This document shows, one piece after another, positions 8,128-16,978 of a stretch of DNA of 64,000 nucleotides. The notes below the pieces were generated by a model. It saw nothing but the letters and a program-made list of their open reading frames with translations. It had not been told where the DNA came from and ran no database searches. How positions within the stretch are numbered: position 1 is the stretch's first letter; each line of letters begins with the position of its first letter. Both the position numbers and the translations under genes were made by a program. This DNA comes from CBDCXE01 sp965223725 [NCBI: Nitrospinota bacterium] (GTDB lineage: Bacteria; Nitrospinota_A; UBA7883). The stretch lies in NCBI GenBank assembly GCA_965223725.1, contig CBDCXE010000005.1, forward strand, positions 620,001-684,000, written 5' to 3'.

Positions 8128-9859
8128 CGCTGTTCCAAAGCTCCTCTGATTTGTTGTTTTCAATCTGTTTCATCGTCTCGATCCACTGATCCACCGGCAT
8201 GGCGCCCAGGTCGCGACTGTCCCGCAGTCGGACGGCGATCTTTTGTTCCTCCGCTTCACGGCCGCCGATGACCAGCATATATGGGATTTTCTGGAGCTGG
8301 GCGTTGCGGATCTTTTTCTGCAACCGCTCGGAGCTGGTATCGAGTTCGACACGTATTTCCCCCTCTCTCAACTTTTCGAACACTTCTGTGGCGTAGTCGT
8401 TTTGCGCGTCTGTGATCGGCAGTACAGTCGCCTGCACCGGGGCGATCCATACCGGGAACGCGCCCATCGTCTGCTCGATCAGTATGCCGATGAACCGCTC
8501 CAGCGAGCCGAATATGGCGCGATGCACCATGGCAGGGGTATGCGCTTCGCCGTCGGCGCCGATATACTCCATGCCAAACCGCTCCGGCAGAAAGAAGTCG
8601 ACCTGCACCGTGCCCAGCTGCCACTGCCGGCCGATACAATCCTTCACGTTGAACTCGATCTTCGGCCCGTAGAAGGCGCCTTCGCCCTCCTTGATTTTGT
8701 ATTCCAGGCCAACCGCGTCGGTCGCTTCCTTCAGTATCTTCGTCGCCTGTTCCCACACATCCTCTCCACCGATAGCTTTCTCCGGCCGGGTGGCGATGAA
8801 GACGGTGTACTCGTCGAAACCGAAATCTTTGTACACTTCGATGGTGTAGTCGATGATGTCAATGATCTCCGCCCTGAGGTCCTCCATGGAGCAGTAGACA
8901 TGGGCGTCGTCCTGGGTAAATGCGCGCACCCGGAACAGGCCGTGGAGCACACCCGATAGCTCGTGACGATGCACCAGCCCGAACTCCGCCACCCGCATCG
9001 GCAGTTCACGGTAGGAGCGCCGCTCTTCTTTATAGACCAGCACGCCGCCGGGACAGTTCATCGGTTTGATGGCGAACTGCCGGTCATCGACGGATGAAAA
9101 GTACATGTTCTCGCGATAATAATCGGTATGCCCCGATGTCGCCCACAGGTTCTCTATAAGCATCTGTGGCGTGTCGATCTCCACATACCCGCGCCGGTCG
9201 TTTTTCTTCCGGTTATACTCGATCAGCTTGTTGAAAATCGTCCTCCCTTTCGGCAGCATGAAGGGGAACCCGGCGCCCTCCTCGTGGAACGAGAACAGTT
9301 TTTGCTGCTTGCCGATCAGGCGATGATCCCGCTTTCTGGCTTCCTCGATTCGGGTGATATGCGCCTGCAGCTCATCCTTGGTGGCGAAGCAGAGGCCGTA
9401 TACCCGTTGTAACGGCTCGTTCTGCGAATCCCCCAGCCAGTAACTTCCGGCGATCCGGTCCACCTTGAACGCCTTGATCGCCTTCGTGTTCTCCACATGC
9501 GGCCCGCGGCACAGATCGACGAAGTCGCCCTGGCGGTAGATGGAGACGGTGGCTTCGTCCTTAAGCTGGTTATTCAGTGTCAAAACCTTGAACCGTTGGT
9601 CGGCGAAAAGTTTTAGCGCCTCTTCGCGGGAGATATCTTCGTGGGTGAAGGGGTGTTTGCCTTTGATGATTTTTTTCATCAATTTTTCGATTTTCGGCAG
9701 ATCCTCCTCGCTCAGCGACCCGTCCGGTATCTTTATATCGTAGTAGAAGCCGTCATCCGTCTCCGGCCCGAAGGCGAACTGCGCGTCTGGATAGAGTGTC
9801 TGGATCGCCTCCGCCATCACATGCGCCGCGGAATGGCGCACCGCGTTAATATCAGTCAT
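8117..9859 (-). CDS. thrS: Threonyl-tRNA synthetase lacking the TGS domain
   Basis: ThrRS charges tRNA-Thr. The 580-residue protein starts directly at the editing domain (H9-x3-H13 and C117-x3-H121 metal/substrate residues). It continues through the class II catalytic core (motif 2 region [20 protein letters not shown]; zinc ligands C269, H320, H446) to the anticodon-binding domain. The usual ~60-residue N-terminal TGS domain is absent: the codon immediately before the ATG is an in-frame TAG. No TGS-like coding sequence is visible in the 460 bases upstream. TGS-less ThrRS enzymes occur naturally in some lineages. yajQ overlaps its 3' end. Confidence 0.97.
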   Translation of the reverse strand: MTDINAVRHSAAHVMAEAIQTLYPDAQFAFGPETDDGFYYDIKIPDGSLSEEDLPKIEKLMKKIIKGKHPFTHEDISREEALKLFADQRFKVLTLNNQLKDEATVSIYRQGDFVDLCRGPHVENTKAIKAFKVDRIAGSYWLGDSQNEPLQRVYGLCFATKDELQAHITRIEEARKRDHRLIGKQQKLFSFHEEGAGFPFMLPKGRTIFNKLIEYNRKKNDRRGYVEIDTPQMLIENLWATSGHTDYYRENMYFSSVDDRQFAIKPMNCPGGVLVYKEERRSYRELPMRVAEFGLVHRHELSGVLHGLFRVRAFTQDDAHVYCSMEDLRAEIIDIIDYTIEVYKDFGFDEYTVFIATRPEKAIGGEDVWEQATKILKEATDAVGLEYKIKEGEGAFYGPKIEFNVKDCIGRQWQLGTVQVDFFLPERFGMEYIGADGEAHTPAMVHRAIFGSLERFIGILIEQTMGAFPVWIAPVQATVLPITDAQNDYATEVFEKLREGEIRVELDTSSERLQKKIRNAQLQKIPYMLVIGGREAEEQKIAVRLRDSRDLGAMPVDQWIETMKQIENNKSEELWNSDGQ

Positions 9860-10117
9860 CTATTGTTTGGTTAACTCCGTTAAAAATCAAAAGTTGCATT
9901 ATAGTTTACATTTCCGTTCCAGTCCCATAAAAATAAATCAAATAGTTCTTGGGCGAAAAATAGAAAGTAGATTTTATATAGCGAAAATAAAACAAAAATA
10001 TGGTATAATCAATTTGTGTGGTAACTGAAAATCAGCAATGGTGTCAATGGTCAGATGTGGTTTGAGTATGTGGAAAAGCTGTGAAAAAGCAATGATTAAC
10101 TTGGGTAAAAAAAAGCG

Positions 10118-10146
10118 TTGACACACAACATATTGTGCCATAGAAT
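10118..10146 (+). promoter_or_regulatory. Strong promoter of nrdJ
   Basis: TTGACA (10118-10123), a 17-base spacer and TAGAAT (10141-10146). The spacer coincides with the first NrdR box, so a bound repressor would block polymerase directly. The transcript leader is ~170 bases and AT-rich; I found no B12-box or cobalamin riboswitch elements in it. Confidence 0.7.
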
Positions 10147-10170
10147 AGCCGGAAATACAATATACTGTGC
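10123..10170 (+). promoter_or_regulatory. Pair of NrdR boxes
   Basis: Two 16-base imperfect palindromes, ACACAACATATTGTGC (10123-10138) and ATACAATATACTGTGC (10155-10170), lie 32 bases apart start to start, which is three helical turns. They match the established NrdR box form (acaCwAtATaTwGtgt, in pairs 15-16 bases apart) and overlap the nrdJ promoter. NrdR is the ATP/dATP-sensing repressor of ribonucleotide reductase genes; its own gene is not in this window. Confidence 0.85.
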
Positions 10171-10322
10171 GGGGCTTAAAATATATTCTGATATCAACAT
10201 GTTTTGGCGTTTTATAAGCTGCAAACCTTAATAATAAAAATCGCTTACATGCTGTATTTAATGACGATTATGAAGAAGTGGGTCAATCTTAGCCTTAAAT
10301 AAGTTATTCGAAGGAGAATCGT

Positions 10323-12734
10323 GTGGAGCCTGACAGAGACCTGGAGTTTGAACAACCAGCCGATGAAAACAACGAGCCAATAGATATGAGCGCCAATATT
10401 GAGGCTTTGGCCGATATCCGGAACAGCGAAGTACCAGACCCTGTAACTCTCCTTTCTGAAAACGCTCTGCGCGTGCTGGAGCGGCGATATCTGAAGCAGG
10501 ACAGCGAGGGAAACATCATAGAAACACCGGCCGATCTGTTCCGCCGGGTCGCGAAAAACATCGCCCAGGTGGAGGTGCGTTATGGCGGCGCCAAGGACGC
10601 GCTGGAGGTCGAGGAAGAGTTCTATGCGGCCATGGCGCGTCTGGAGTTTATGCCGAACTCACCCACACTGATGAACGCCGGCCGGGAGCTGCAGCAGCTG
10701 TCCGCCTGTTTCGTTCTGCCGGTGGATGACAATATGGAGTCTATATTCACCGCGATCCGCGACACGGCCCTGATCCATAAATCAGGCGGCGGCACCGGCT
10801 TCTCCTTTTCCCGGTTGCGCCCGGCCAACTCCCGGGTGAAATCGACCAGCGGCGTATCGTCAGGGCCGATATCGTTCATGCGGGTGTTCGACTCCGCCAC
10901 CGAGGCGATCAAACAGGGCGGCACCCGGCGCGGCGCCAACATGGGCATATTGCGGGTCGATCACCCCGATATAGAAGCGTTCATCGACTGCAAACGGGCC
11001 GAAAAAGGTTTTAACAATTTCAACATCTCCGTTGCGATTACCGACGTGTTCATGAAAGCGTTGCAAAACGGCGGCGACTACGACCTGGTCAACCCGCACA
11101 CAAAAGAGATAACCGGCAAACTGAACGCCAAAACCATATTCAAAAAGATCGTCTCCTCCGCCTGGAAAAACGGCGACCCAGGCATCGTGTTCATCGACAA
11201 GATCAACAACGACAACCCCACACCGCAGGTGGGCCCCATGGAATCGACAAACCCGTGCGGCGAGCAGCCGTTGCTGCCGTATGAATCGTGCAACCTCGGC
11301 TCGATCAACCTGGCGCGGATGGCCAACGGGGGCGGCGTGATCCATTGGGACCGGCTGAAGAAGGTTGTCCATACCTCGGTCCGGTTCCTCGATAACGTCA
11401 TCGATATGAACAACTACCCGATCGACAAGATCGACAAGATGACCAAGGCGAACCGGAAGATCGGCCTGGGTGTGATGGGCTGGGCGGACCTGCTGATCAA
11501 GCTGGGTGTGCCGTATAACTCTGACGAGGCGATATCGCTGGCCACCGACGTCATCGATTTTATAGATACAGAGTCGAAAAAGGCCTCCGCCGAGCTGGCA
11601 AAGGCCCGGGGCGAGTTCCCTAATTTTTCCGGCTCCATTTTCGACAAGCCGGGCAAGCCGAAGCTGCGTAACGCCACAACCACCACCATCGCCCCCACCG
11701 GCACCATCAGCATCATCGCCGGCTGTTCATCCGGCATAGAGCCGCTGTTCGCGCTATCTTATGTGCGGACGGTGATGGACAAGGACAAGCTGGTGGAGAT
11801 CCATCCGTTGTTCCAGCAGACAGCCGAACAGCACGGTTTCTATACGGAAGAGCTGAAAAAGGATGTGGCGTATCATGGGCATATCGAGGATATGGAAAAC
11901 ATCCCGGATGAAATAAGAAAAGTGTTCGTGACCGCCCATGGCGTGACGCCGGAGTGGCATATCAAGATGCAGTCGGCGTTCCAGAAACATACCGACAACG
12001 CCGTCTCCAAAACCGTCAACTTCTCGCACGACGCCACAGAGCAGGATGTGCATGATGTATACATGATGGCCTACGAGCATGGCTGCAAGGGCGTGACCAT
12101 CTATCGCGACGGCTCCCGCGATGAGCAGGTGCTCTCCACCGGCGCCACCCCATCGAACAACGGCGGCCAGGCCGAACAGGCGGCGCCGTTGCAGGATGGC
12201 AAGATAACACCACGGCCACGGCCGGATGTTGTGTTCGGCTCCACCCAGCGGATCAACACCGGGTGCGGCTCTATCTATGTGACGGTGAACCACGACGAAA
12301 CCGGCAAACCGTTCGAGCTGTTCACGCAGATCGGCAAGGCTGGTGGATGCGCTGCCAGCCAGACGGAATCGATCGGCCGCCTGGTCTCCCTGGCGTTGCG
12401 GGCGGGGATAGATATAAACGAGATACGCGCGCAGTTGATGGGCATCTCCTGTCACCAGCCGGCGTGGGAAAAAGGGATGCGCATCTCCTCCTGCGCCGAC
12501 GCCATCAGCAAGGCCATCGGCACACTGAAAAATTTCGAAGCGCCATCGGACAACAATTTTCTGCCCGGGTTCGAGCCGAAAAGCAATAACCTGGATGAAG
12601 TGTTCCCGGTCTCTATCAAGATGGTCGATGAAAAAGACCATATGCCCGGCGGCGCCTGCCCGGATTGCGGCGGCGCGCTTCAACAATCGGAGGGTTGCCT
12701 GGTCTGCGCAGGTTGCGGCTATTCAAAATGTTGA
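10323..12734 (+). CDS. nrdJ: Adenosylcobalamin-dependent (class II) ribonucleotide reductase
   Basis: This enzyme reduces ribonucleotides to deoxyribonucleotides using an adenosylcobalamin-generated thiyl radical, so no oxygen is required. The 803-residue protein carries the active-site set: redox cysteine C129 in QLSACF, N310-x-C312-x-E314 in NPCGEQ and thiyl-radical cysteine C323 in YESCNLGS. The C-terminus is a four-cysteine zinc-ribbon-like tail (CPDCGG...CLVCAGCG) that ends in a further Cys. There is no N-terminal ATP cone. The start is GTG with AAGGAG upstream. It is preceded by a promoter and two NrdR boxes, and no other ribonucleotide reductase genes are nearby. Confidence 0.97.
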   Translation: MEPDRDLEFEQPADENNEPIDMSANIEALADIRNSEVPDPVTLLSENALRVLERRYLKQDSEGNIIETPADLFRRVAKNIAQVEVRYGGAKDALEVEEEFYAAMARLEFMPNSPTLMNAGRELQQLSACFVLPVDDNMESIFTAIRDTALIHKSGGGTGFSFSRLRPANSRVKSTSGVSSGPISFMRVFDSATEAIKQGGTRRGANMGILRVDHPDIEAFIDCKRAEKGFNNFNISVAITDVFMKALQNGGDYDLVNPHTKEITGKLNAKTIFKKIVSSAWKNGDPGIVFIDKINNDNPTPQVGPMESTNPCGEQPLLPYESCNLGSINLARMANGGGVIHWDRLKKVVHTSVRFLDNVIDMNNYPIDKIDKMTKANRKIGLGVMGWADLLIKLGVPYNSDEAISLATDVIDFIDTESKKASAELAKARGEFPNFSGSIFDKPGKPKLRNATTTTIAPTGTISIIAGCSSGIEPLFALSYVRTVMDKDKLVEIHPLFQQTAEQHGFYTEELKKDVAYHGHIEDMENIPDEIRKVFVTAHGVTPEWHIKMQSAFQKHTDNAVSKTVNFSHDATEQDVHDVYMMAYEHGCKGVTIYRDGSRDEQVLSTGATPSNNGGQAEQAAPLQDGKITPRPRPDVVFGSTQRINTGCGSIYVTVNHDETGKPFELFTQIGKAGGCAASQTESIGRLVSLALRAGIDINEIRAQLMGISCHQPAWEKGMRISSCADAISKAIGTLKNFEAPSDNNFLPGFEPKSNNLDEVFPVSIKMVDEKDHMPGGACPDCGGALQQSEGCLVCAGCGYSKC

Positions 12735-12772
12735 TGACAACATAACGGAACCTACGGACCATTTTCTTTCCT

Positions 12773-12819
12773 GACTTAATATCATTGACCGGTGAAACTG
12801 AGTAGGTCTATAATTGTCG
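12773..12819 (+). promoter_or_regulatory. Promoter element, first copy of a duplicated 47-base module
   Basis: Contains TTGACC (12785-12790), an 18-base spacer and TATAAT (12809-12814). The same 47-base module recurs at 13337-13383 with about eight differences; the upstream block GACTTAATATCATTGACC is almost fully conserved. Here it would drive a leader of ~110 bases to the zinc-ribbon gene. Confidence 0.6.
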
Positions 12820-12931
12820 AACGAACAATAGCGCGTTTACCAACTGTGGAAGCGGGCTGAAGCGGTTGGGATGGCGCCTTTTTTGCGCTGGGTTTGGTTA
12901 TTGAATAAGTTTGTGGAGTAAGTCTTGCGTT

Positions 12932-13186
12932 ATGAGTTATTTGGATATTTGTCCTGTTTGTGATAACAGGCTGAATTTGATGCCGAAAGTACTTGGCGCC
13001 GACTTGAAGTTTGACTGTGGTAAATGCTCCTCGTTCATAGTCACTCTGGAGTGTCTGGCGCAGAATGAAAAACGGATTAATGAAAATCGTTCGACGATTT
13101 CAACATGGATCAATAATCAAAACAAAATGGGGAACAAGGTCCCAACTTTAGATCAAAAAGCTCTCGATTTAATAACTAAAAAATAG
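12932..13186 (+). CDS. Small zinc-ribbon protein of unknown function
   Basis: An 84-residue protein with two CxxC knuckles near the N-terminus (CPVC and CGKC), predicted to bind one zinc, followed by a charged helical tail (NEKRINENRSTISTW, DQKALDLITKK). I do not recognise a named family. A longer reading from TTG at 12911 would place the ribosome binding site GGAG inside the gene, so the ATG at 12932 is preferred. It has its own promoter module, which it shares by duplication with the sigma-like gene downstream, suggesting a shared regulon. Confidence 0.6.
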   Translation: MSYLDICPVCDNRLNLMPKVLGADLKFDCGKCSSFIVTLECLAQNEKRINENRSTISTWINNQNKMGNKVPTLDQKALDLITKK

Positions 13187-13336
13187 ATTAGCCAAATACC
13201 TGCGGTAACAACCGGCCCTGTGCGCCCATGTTTTTTAGAAACCCGCCCATATGGTAAGTGTTCAGTAATATAGCTGGGCAGGATAAAATTGCTTCAATAA
13301 TTATACAGTTCAGGTCATTTGCCGCAACCGTGCCAG

Positions 13337-13383
13337 ACTTAATATCGTTGACCGGTGAATCTGTGGATGACTATAATCGGCGG
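13337..13383 (+). promoter_or_regulatory. Promoter element, second copy of the duplicated module
   Basis: TTGACC (13348-13353), an 18-base spacer and TATAAT (13372-13377). The predicted transcription start is ~13384, exactly the ATG of the sigma-like gene, so that message would be leaderless. The block GACTTAATATCGTTGACCGG is shared with the copy at 12773 and may be an operator as well as a -35 region. Confidence 0.6.
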
Positions 13384-13806
13384 ATGAACGAAAATGCTGA
13401 TCCACAGGTTAAAAAGGAGAAGGTTGCAGCCGACCTACGTCTGATCAAAAGCATCGCCAACGATGATGACGCCGCCTGGGGTCAGTTCGTGGAGCAGTAT
13501 ACCGACTGGGTACTGTACAAGGCGAAGGAGTGGTGCCAGGGGCATTGCCGCTATGCCGCCGGCCAATATTTTTGCGGTTTGACCAGCCTGTCGCTCCAGC
13601 GTGACGGTAAGGAGATCAAGCCGGACCTGCCGGAATGTGACGAGGGGATGGACACTTATATCTGGATTTTCGAACAGCTGCGGCGCAGGGTAAAAAAATA
13701 TACCGGTAAAAATGAGTGCATGCTCTCCACGTTCGTTTGGACGATCTTGAACTCCAGAGAGATGCATATCGATTGGCTAAGGTGGAAGTATGGCCGGGTA
13801 TTTTAA
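13384..13806 (+). CDS. Sigma-70-like protein, region 2 part
   Basis: The 140-residue product resembles region 2 of an ECF-type sigma factor: LRLIKSIANDDDAAWGQFVEQY... matches region 2.1-2.2, and LSTFVWTILNSREMHIDWLRWKYG matches region 2.3-2.4, the core-binding and -10-recognising part. It stops at TAA 13804-13806, just where region 4 would be expected. The next ORF, in the same frame and 60 bases on, looks like region 4. A longer version from 13258 would run back through the promoter, so I start at ATG 13384. Followed by an anti-sigma gene, which supports the sigma assignment. Confidence 0.65.
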   Translation: MNENADPQVKKEKVAADLRLIKSIANDDDAAWGQFVEQYTDWVLYKAKEWCQGHCRYAAGQYFCGLTSLSLQRDGKEIKPDLPECDEGMDTYIWIFEQLRRRVKKYTGKNECMLSTFVWTILNSREMHIDWLRWKYGRVF

Positions 13807-13866
13807 GCAATCAGCGTACAAAAGATTCACGACGCATATTTTGGGTTTGAAGGCGGCGATAAACTG
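13790..13866 (+). repeat. 77-base partial duplication of the start of the region 4 ORF
   Basis: ATGGCCGGGTATTTTAAG at 13790 is a diverged copy of ATGGCAGAATATTTTAGT at 13867. Translated in its own frame it reads MAGYFKQSAYKRF, against MAEYFSQSAYKRL in the downstream gene. It overlaps the end of the sigma region 2 ORF in another frame and runs into a stop after 25 codons. The offset of 77 is not a multiple of three. Confidence 0.65.
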
Positions 13867-14493
13867 ATGGCAGAATATTTTAGTCAATCTGCATATAAAA
13901 GGTTGCCCGCAGCGATCCAGGGCCTGCCGGAGAAGGAGAAAGCGGCCTTTATCTTCCTCCGGATGAAACGGAACGACGCGTTCATCGCAAAGGAGCTGGA
14001 CGTTTCCCTGACCGAAGCCAAGGGCATCATCCTGAACGTTCAGGAGACTTTGATCAAAAGCGGGACCCTGGACCTGATCAAGGACCCGGTTTTCTATCAG
14101 ATAGACCACCCGAAGGAGACCGATTCGGGCGATGGCCGGTCGTTTGAGCTGCCGGCGCATGATATGGACATGGTGGATCAGATTACGCTGGATCATTTCT
14201 ATAAGGCGATCGGAGATTCGTTGAACGAGCTGCCAAAACCAAATCGGAGGCTGATGAGCCTCTGGTTCAACAAAGAGATGACGGCGAAGGATATCCTTAG
14301 TTTTTACAAGAAGTTGGGCCTGCCCATAACCGACCGTAAACCGATCGGGAAAACCACGGAACAGGACGTTTTTTACGCTTTGGAAAAAAATATTAAAAAA
14401 TTACTGGAGATTGTCCGTACACATCTTGATCAGGAAGGCGAGGAGCTTACCCCCTCCGCGCTGAAGGCCATATTGAACGAGACCGGTGTATAA
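13867..14493 (+). CDS. Sigma-70-like protein, region 4 part with C-terminal extension
   Basis: The 208-residue product begins MAEYFSQSAYKRLPAAIQGL and continues LPEKEKAAFIFLRMKRND plus a helix-turn-helix-like segment (IAKELDVSLTEAKGIILNV), which matches sigma region 4. Residues ~75-208 are an additional helical domain that I cannot name. It lies in the same frame as the preceding region 2 ORF, with only one stop codon (13804) between them. Either a sigma factor works as two chains, or one gene has been broken. It precedes a zinc anti-sigma gene. Confidence 0.6.
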   Translation: MAEYFSQSAYKRLPAAIQGLPEKEKAAFIFLRMKRNDAFIAKELDVSLTEAKGIILNVQETLIKSGTLDLIKDPVFYQIDHPKETDSGDGRSFELPAHDMDMVDQITLDHFYKAIGDSLNELPKPNRRLMSLWFNKEMTAKDILSFYKKLGLPITDRKPIGKTTEQDVFYALEKNIKKLLEIVRTHLDQEGEELTPSALKAILNETGV

Positions 14494-14551
14494 AAATGCG
14501 AAAAATGGCCGATCCTGATGTAGCGGGTTTATATAAAAAAGGACTAACAAA

Positions 14552-15472
14552 ATGGGTCATTTGAAACTGGGCGAGCTGATAGCTTTCGCCGATCCAGCGA
14601 TGGACAAGGATGATAGGAAAAACGCGCAGGCGCATCTGGACGGGTGCGCGCAGTGCCGCGCGCGGTTCATATCACTACAGACTTTCCGGGCCTCCGCCAT
14701 GGAGGTTCCTGTGAACCTGTCGAGCTTCAACATGTCTGTGGATTGTGTGCCGACCGAATATATGGGCGACTTCCTGGGCGGCAGATTGCCGGCGGATGAG
14801 TATTCGCTCTATTCAAACCATATAGAACAGTGCGACACATGCTTCGAGCGCGCTTCGTTTTTCAACCTCTCTGGCATTCGCATGGCGGAGGGTATCCTGA
14901 ACATGGAGCCTACCCCGGCCCGATATATCGAAGCTGTGGCCCCCGGTAAATCTGTCGGTCAGGCCGAAGAGCCCGGTTCGTTTTTCGGCAAGGCGTTCGA
15001 TTGGCTCCGGTCCCCGGTTCCGGCGTATGCGTTGGCCGCTTCGCTTCTGTTCTTCATGATCATCGGTTCACCCGGTGGATCGGGCGATATAATAGATTTG
15101 GACTCTGATAAAATGTTCACGCTGTATCAGGCGCCGGAGCACAACGGCCAATCGTTCGGCTTTTCCGACGCTGGGCGCAAAATCGGCGAAGTTGACGCAG
15201 GGCTGGCTATCCGGCAGGTCTCCAGCGACCTGGTGGAGTTTCGCTGGAACGAGGTCGATGACGCGGATGAATATCAGTTTTCGTTACAGGAGCTGCGCTC
15301 CAACGCGCCGCTGGAGATATACGAGACCACCACAACCGAGCCGAACGTAACAGTGGCGATGTCGATGATCAACAAACGGAAGGCATACCGCTGGAGTGTG
15401 GCCGGTGTGGCCGACGGATCGGATCAGAACAAGGTTTTTACCGCCGTAGGTCAGTTCGCGTTTAGCAGATAA
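14552..15472 (+). CDS. Membrane anti-sigma factor with two zinc (ZAS) motifs
   Basis: A 306-residue predicted transmembrane anti-sigma protein. Two HxxxCxxC motifs (H28-C32-C35 and H90-C94-C97) give a tandem zf-HC2/ZAS cytoplasmic region that normally clasps an ECF sigma factor. One membrane segment follows at ~157-173 (AYALAASLLFFMIIG). The periplasmic C-terminal part has a fibronectin-type strand pattern (LVEFRWNEVDDADEYQFSL, KAYRWSVAGVADG), which may sense the envelope. It lies 58 bases after the sigma-like ORF with AAGGAC upstream of its ATG, and 25 bases before the M48 protease gene. Confidence 0.8.
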   Translation: MGHLKLGELIAFADPAMDKDDRKNAQAHLDGCAQCRARFISLQTFRASAMEVPVNLSSFNMSVDCVPTEYMGDFLGGRLPADEYSLYSNHIEQCDTCFERASFFNLSGIRMAEGILNMEPTPARYIEAVAPGKSVGQAEEPGSFFGKAFDWLRSPVPAYALAASLLFFMIIGSPGGSGDIIDLDSDKMFTLYQAPEHNGQSFGFSDAGRKIGEVDAGLAIRQVSSDLVEFRWNEVDDADEYQFSLQELRSNAPLEIYETTTTEPNVTVAMSMINKRKAYRWSVAGVADGSDQNKVFTAVGQFAFSR

Positions 15473-15497
15473 CCAATAAATATAGGAGGATGAGCCG

Positions 15498-16958
15498 TTG
15501 AATATCGTCTTCCGCTTGGCCACGCCGCTGGCCATGGCGTTAACATTTATATTAACGCTGCCCCCACCGGGCCAGGCGCAAATAACCCCGAAAGGCGACA
15601 GCGCCAGCCGTGACTATTGGCTGCGGGAAAGCACGATTCTGGACGATAAAGACCCCCGCTCCATAAAAGCTCATACCATATTCAAACGGGTGCTCGACGC
15701 CGCCGATAAAAGGCCGGGGCCTTCGCCGGAGCTGTATATTCTGGATGAAGAAGGTTTTCCATGGGCGCGGTCTCTTCCCGATGGCGCTGTGATACTGACA
15801 AGGGGCGCCATCGATGTGTGCCTGCAGGCGAAATCGGAATCGGACGCAGATGCGCGGCTGGCGTTCATCCTGGGCCACGAGCTGAGCCATCAGGTCAACG
15901 GCGATTTCTGGCATTTCTTTTTCTATCAGGGGCTGAACCCTGTGCAGGCGGAGGATAAAGAAACAAGGGAGACGCTGGAGCATGTGAAGGAGATCGCGAA
16001 AAGCGGCGACAGCATCTCCGCCAAGGAACTGCAGGCGGATCAGTACGGCCTGCTGTACGCGTCGCAGGCCGGGTATAACGTGAAACGGATCGTGGCGGAA
16101 GACACCAACTTCTTCCGGGAATGGACCGCCGCGACCAATCCAGCCATGCTGGAGGGCGTGATCATGCAGATCAACCACCCGAAGATCGAAGAGCGCTCCG
16201 CTTCGGCGTTGCTGGCGCTGGCCCGCGTGGTGGAAAAAATAGAACTGTTCGACCAGGGTGTGCTGGCGTATAAAAATGGCGGCTATTCGGTGGCGAAGGA
16301 TTATTTCGAGGAGTTCCTGTCGGTCTACCAGAGCCGGGAGGCGTTCAACAATCTCGGCCTGGTGTATTATCAGATGGCGGCGGACGAATATATACAGTGG
16401 AAGCCGGGCGACCCGGGGTTTCGCCTGTCGCTGATCATCGACCCCAGCACCAGGGCCAGCGAAACCTTTCTGGAGACCGGGAGGGCGTTGACTTCGTTCG
16501 GCTCCCGGTTCCGCACGCAAGAGATCGATCCGCACGAATCGTTGTTCAACAAATACGCCGACATGGCGGAGCGATATTTCCGTGAGGCCTCCGACCGGGA
16601 CCACACCTACGCCATGTCGCACAACAACATGGCGTGCGTTCATTTTCTCCGGGCGGAATATTCCAGCGCCGTGGGCGAGCTGGACATGGCGCTGCGGCTG
16701 GACCCGGACCTGGCGGAGGCGTATAACAACCGGGCCGTGGCATACCTCAAGCTTGCGCAAAAGCTGAAGGTCAACCTCGACAAAAAAGTGGAATCGAGCC
16801 TGCTGGAAGCGCTGAAGGTGAAGCCGGACTATGCCGACGCCATGTTCAACCTGGCGTATTTTTACAAGCAGGCTGGCCGCGATAAAGACAGCGAAGTTTA
16901 TAAAAAACGGTTCGCCAAGGCTAATCCAGACTCTGAATTACTCCAACTCCTGCAATAG
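15498..16958 (+). CDS. Exported M48 family metalloprotease with TPR repeats
   Basis: A 486-residue predicted periplasmic zinc protease. A signal peptide (residues ~1-28, ending GQAQ) is followed by an M48 peptidase domain with HELSH (H127, E128, H131) and the third ligand region ELQAD (E177). Residues ~260-470 are TPR repeats (FNNLGLVYYQMA, AYNNRAVAYLKLAQ). This architecture resembles BepA-type outer-membrane quality-control proteases. The start is TTG with AGGAGG eight bases upstream; the nearer ATG is followed by a stop after three codons. It probably belongs to the sigma/anti-sigma transcript, so an envelope-stress role is reasonable inference. Confidence 0.88.
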   Translation: MNIVFRLATPLAMALTFILTLPPPGQAQITPKGDSASRDYWLRESTILDDKDPRSIKAHTIFKRVLDAADKRPGPSPELYILDEEGFPWARSLPDGAVILTRGAIDVCLQAKSESDADARLAFILGHELSHQVNGDFWHFFFYQGLNPVQAEDKETRETLEHVKEIAKSGDSISAKELQADQYGLLYASQAGYNVKRIVAEDTNFFREWTAATNPAMLEGVIMQINHPKIEERSASALLALARVVEKIELFDQGVLAYKNGGYSVAKDYFEEFLSVYQSREAFNNLGLVYYQMAADEYIQWKPGDPGFRLSLIIDPSTRASETFLETGRALTSFGSRFRTQEIDPHESLFNKYADMAERYFREASDRDHTYAMSHNNMACVHFLRAEYSSAVGELDMALRLDPDLAEAYNNRAVAYLKLAQKLKVNLDKKVESSLLEALKVKPDYADAMFNLAYFYKQAGRDKDSEVYKKRFAKANPDSELLQLLQ

Positions 16959-16978
16959 TATGAAAATTGTTGGCCGGA

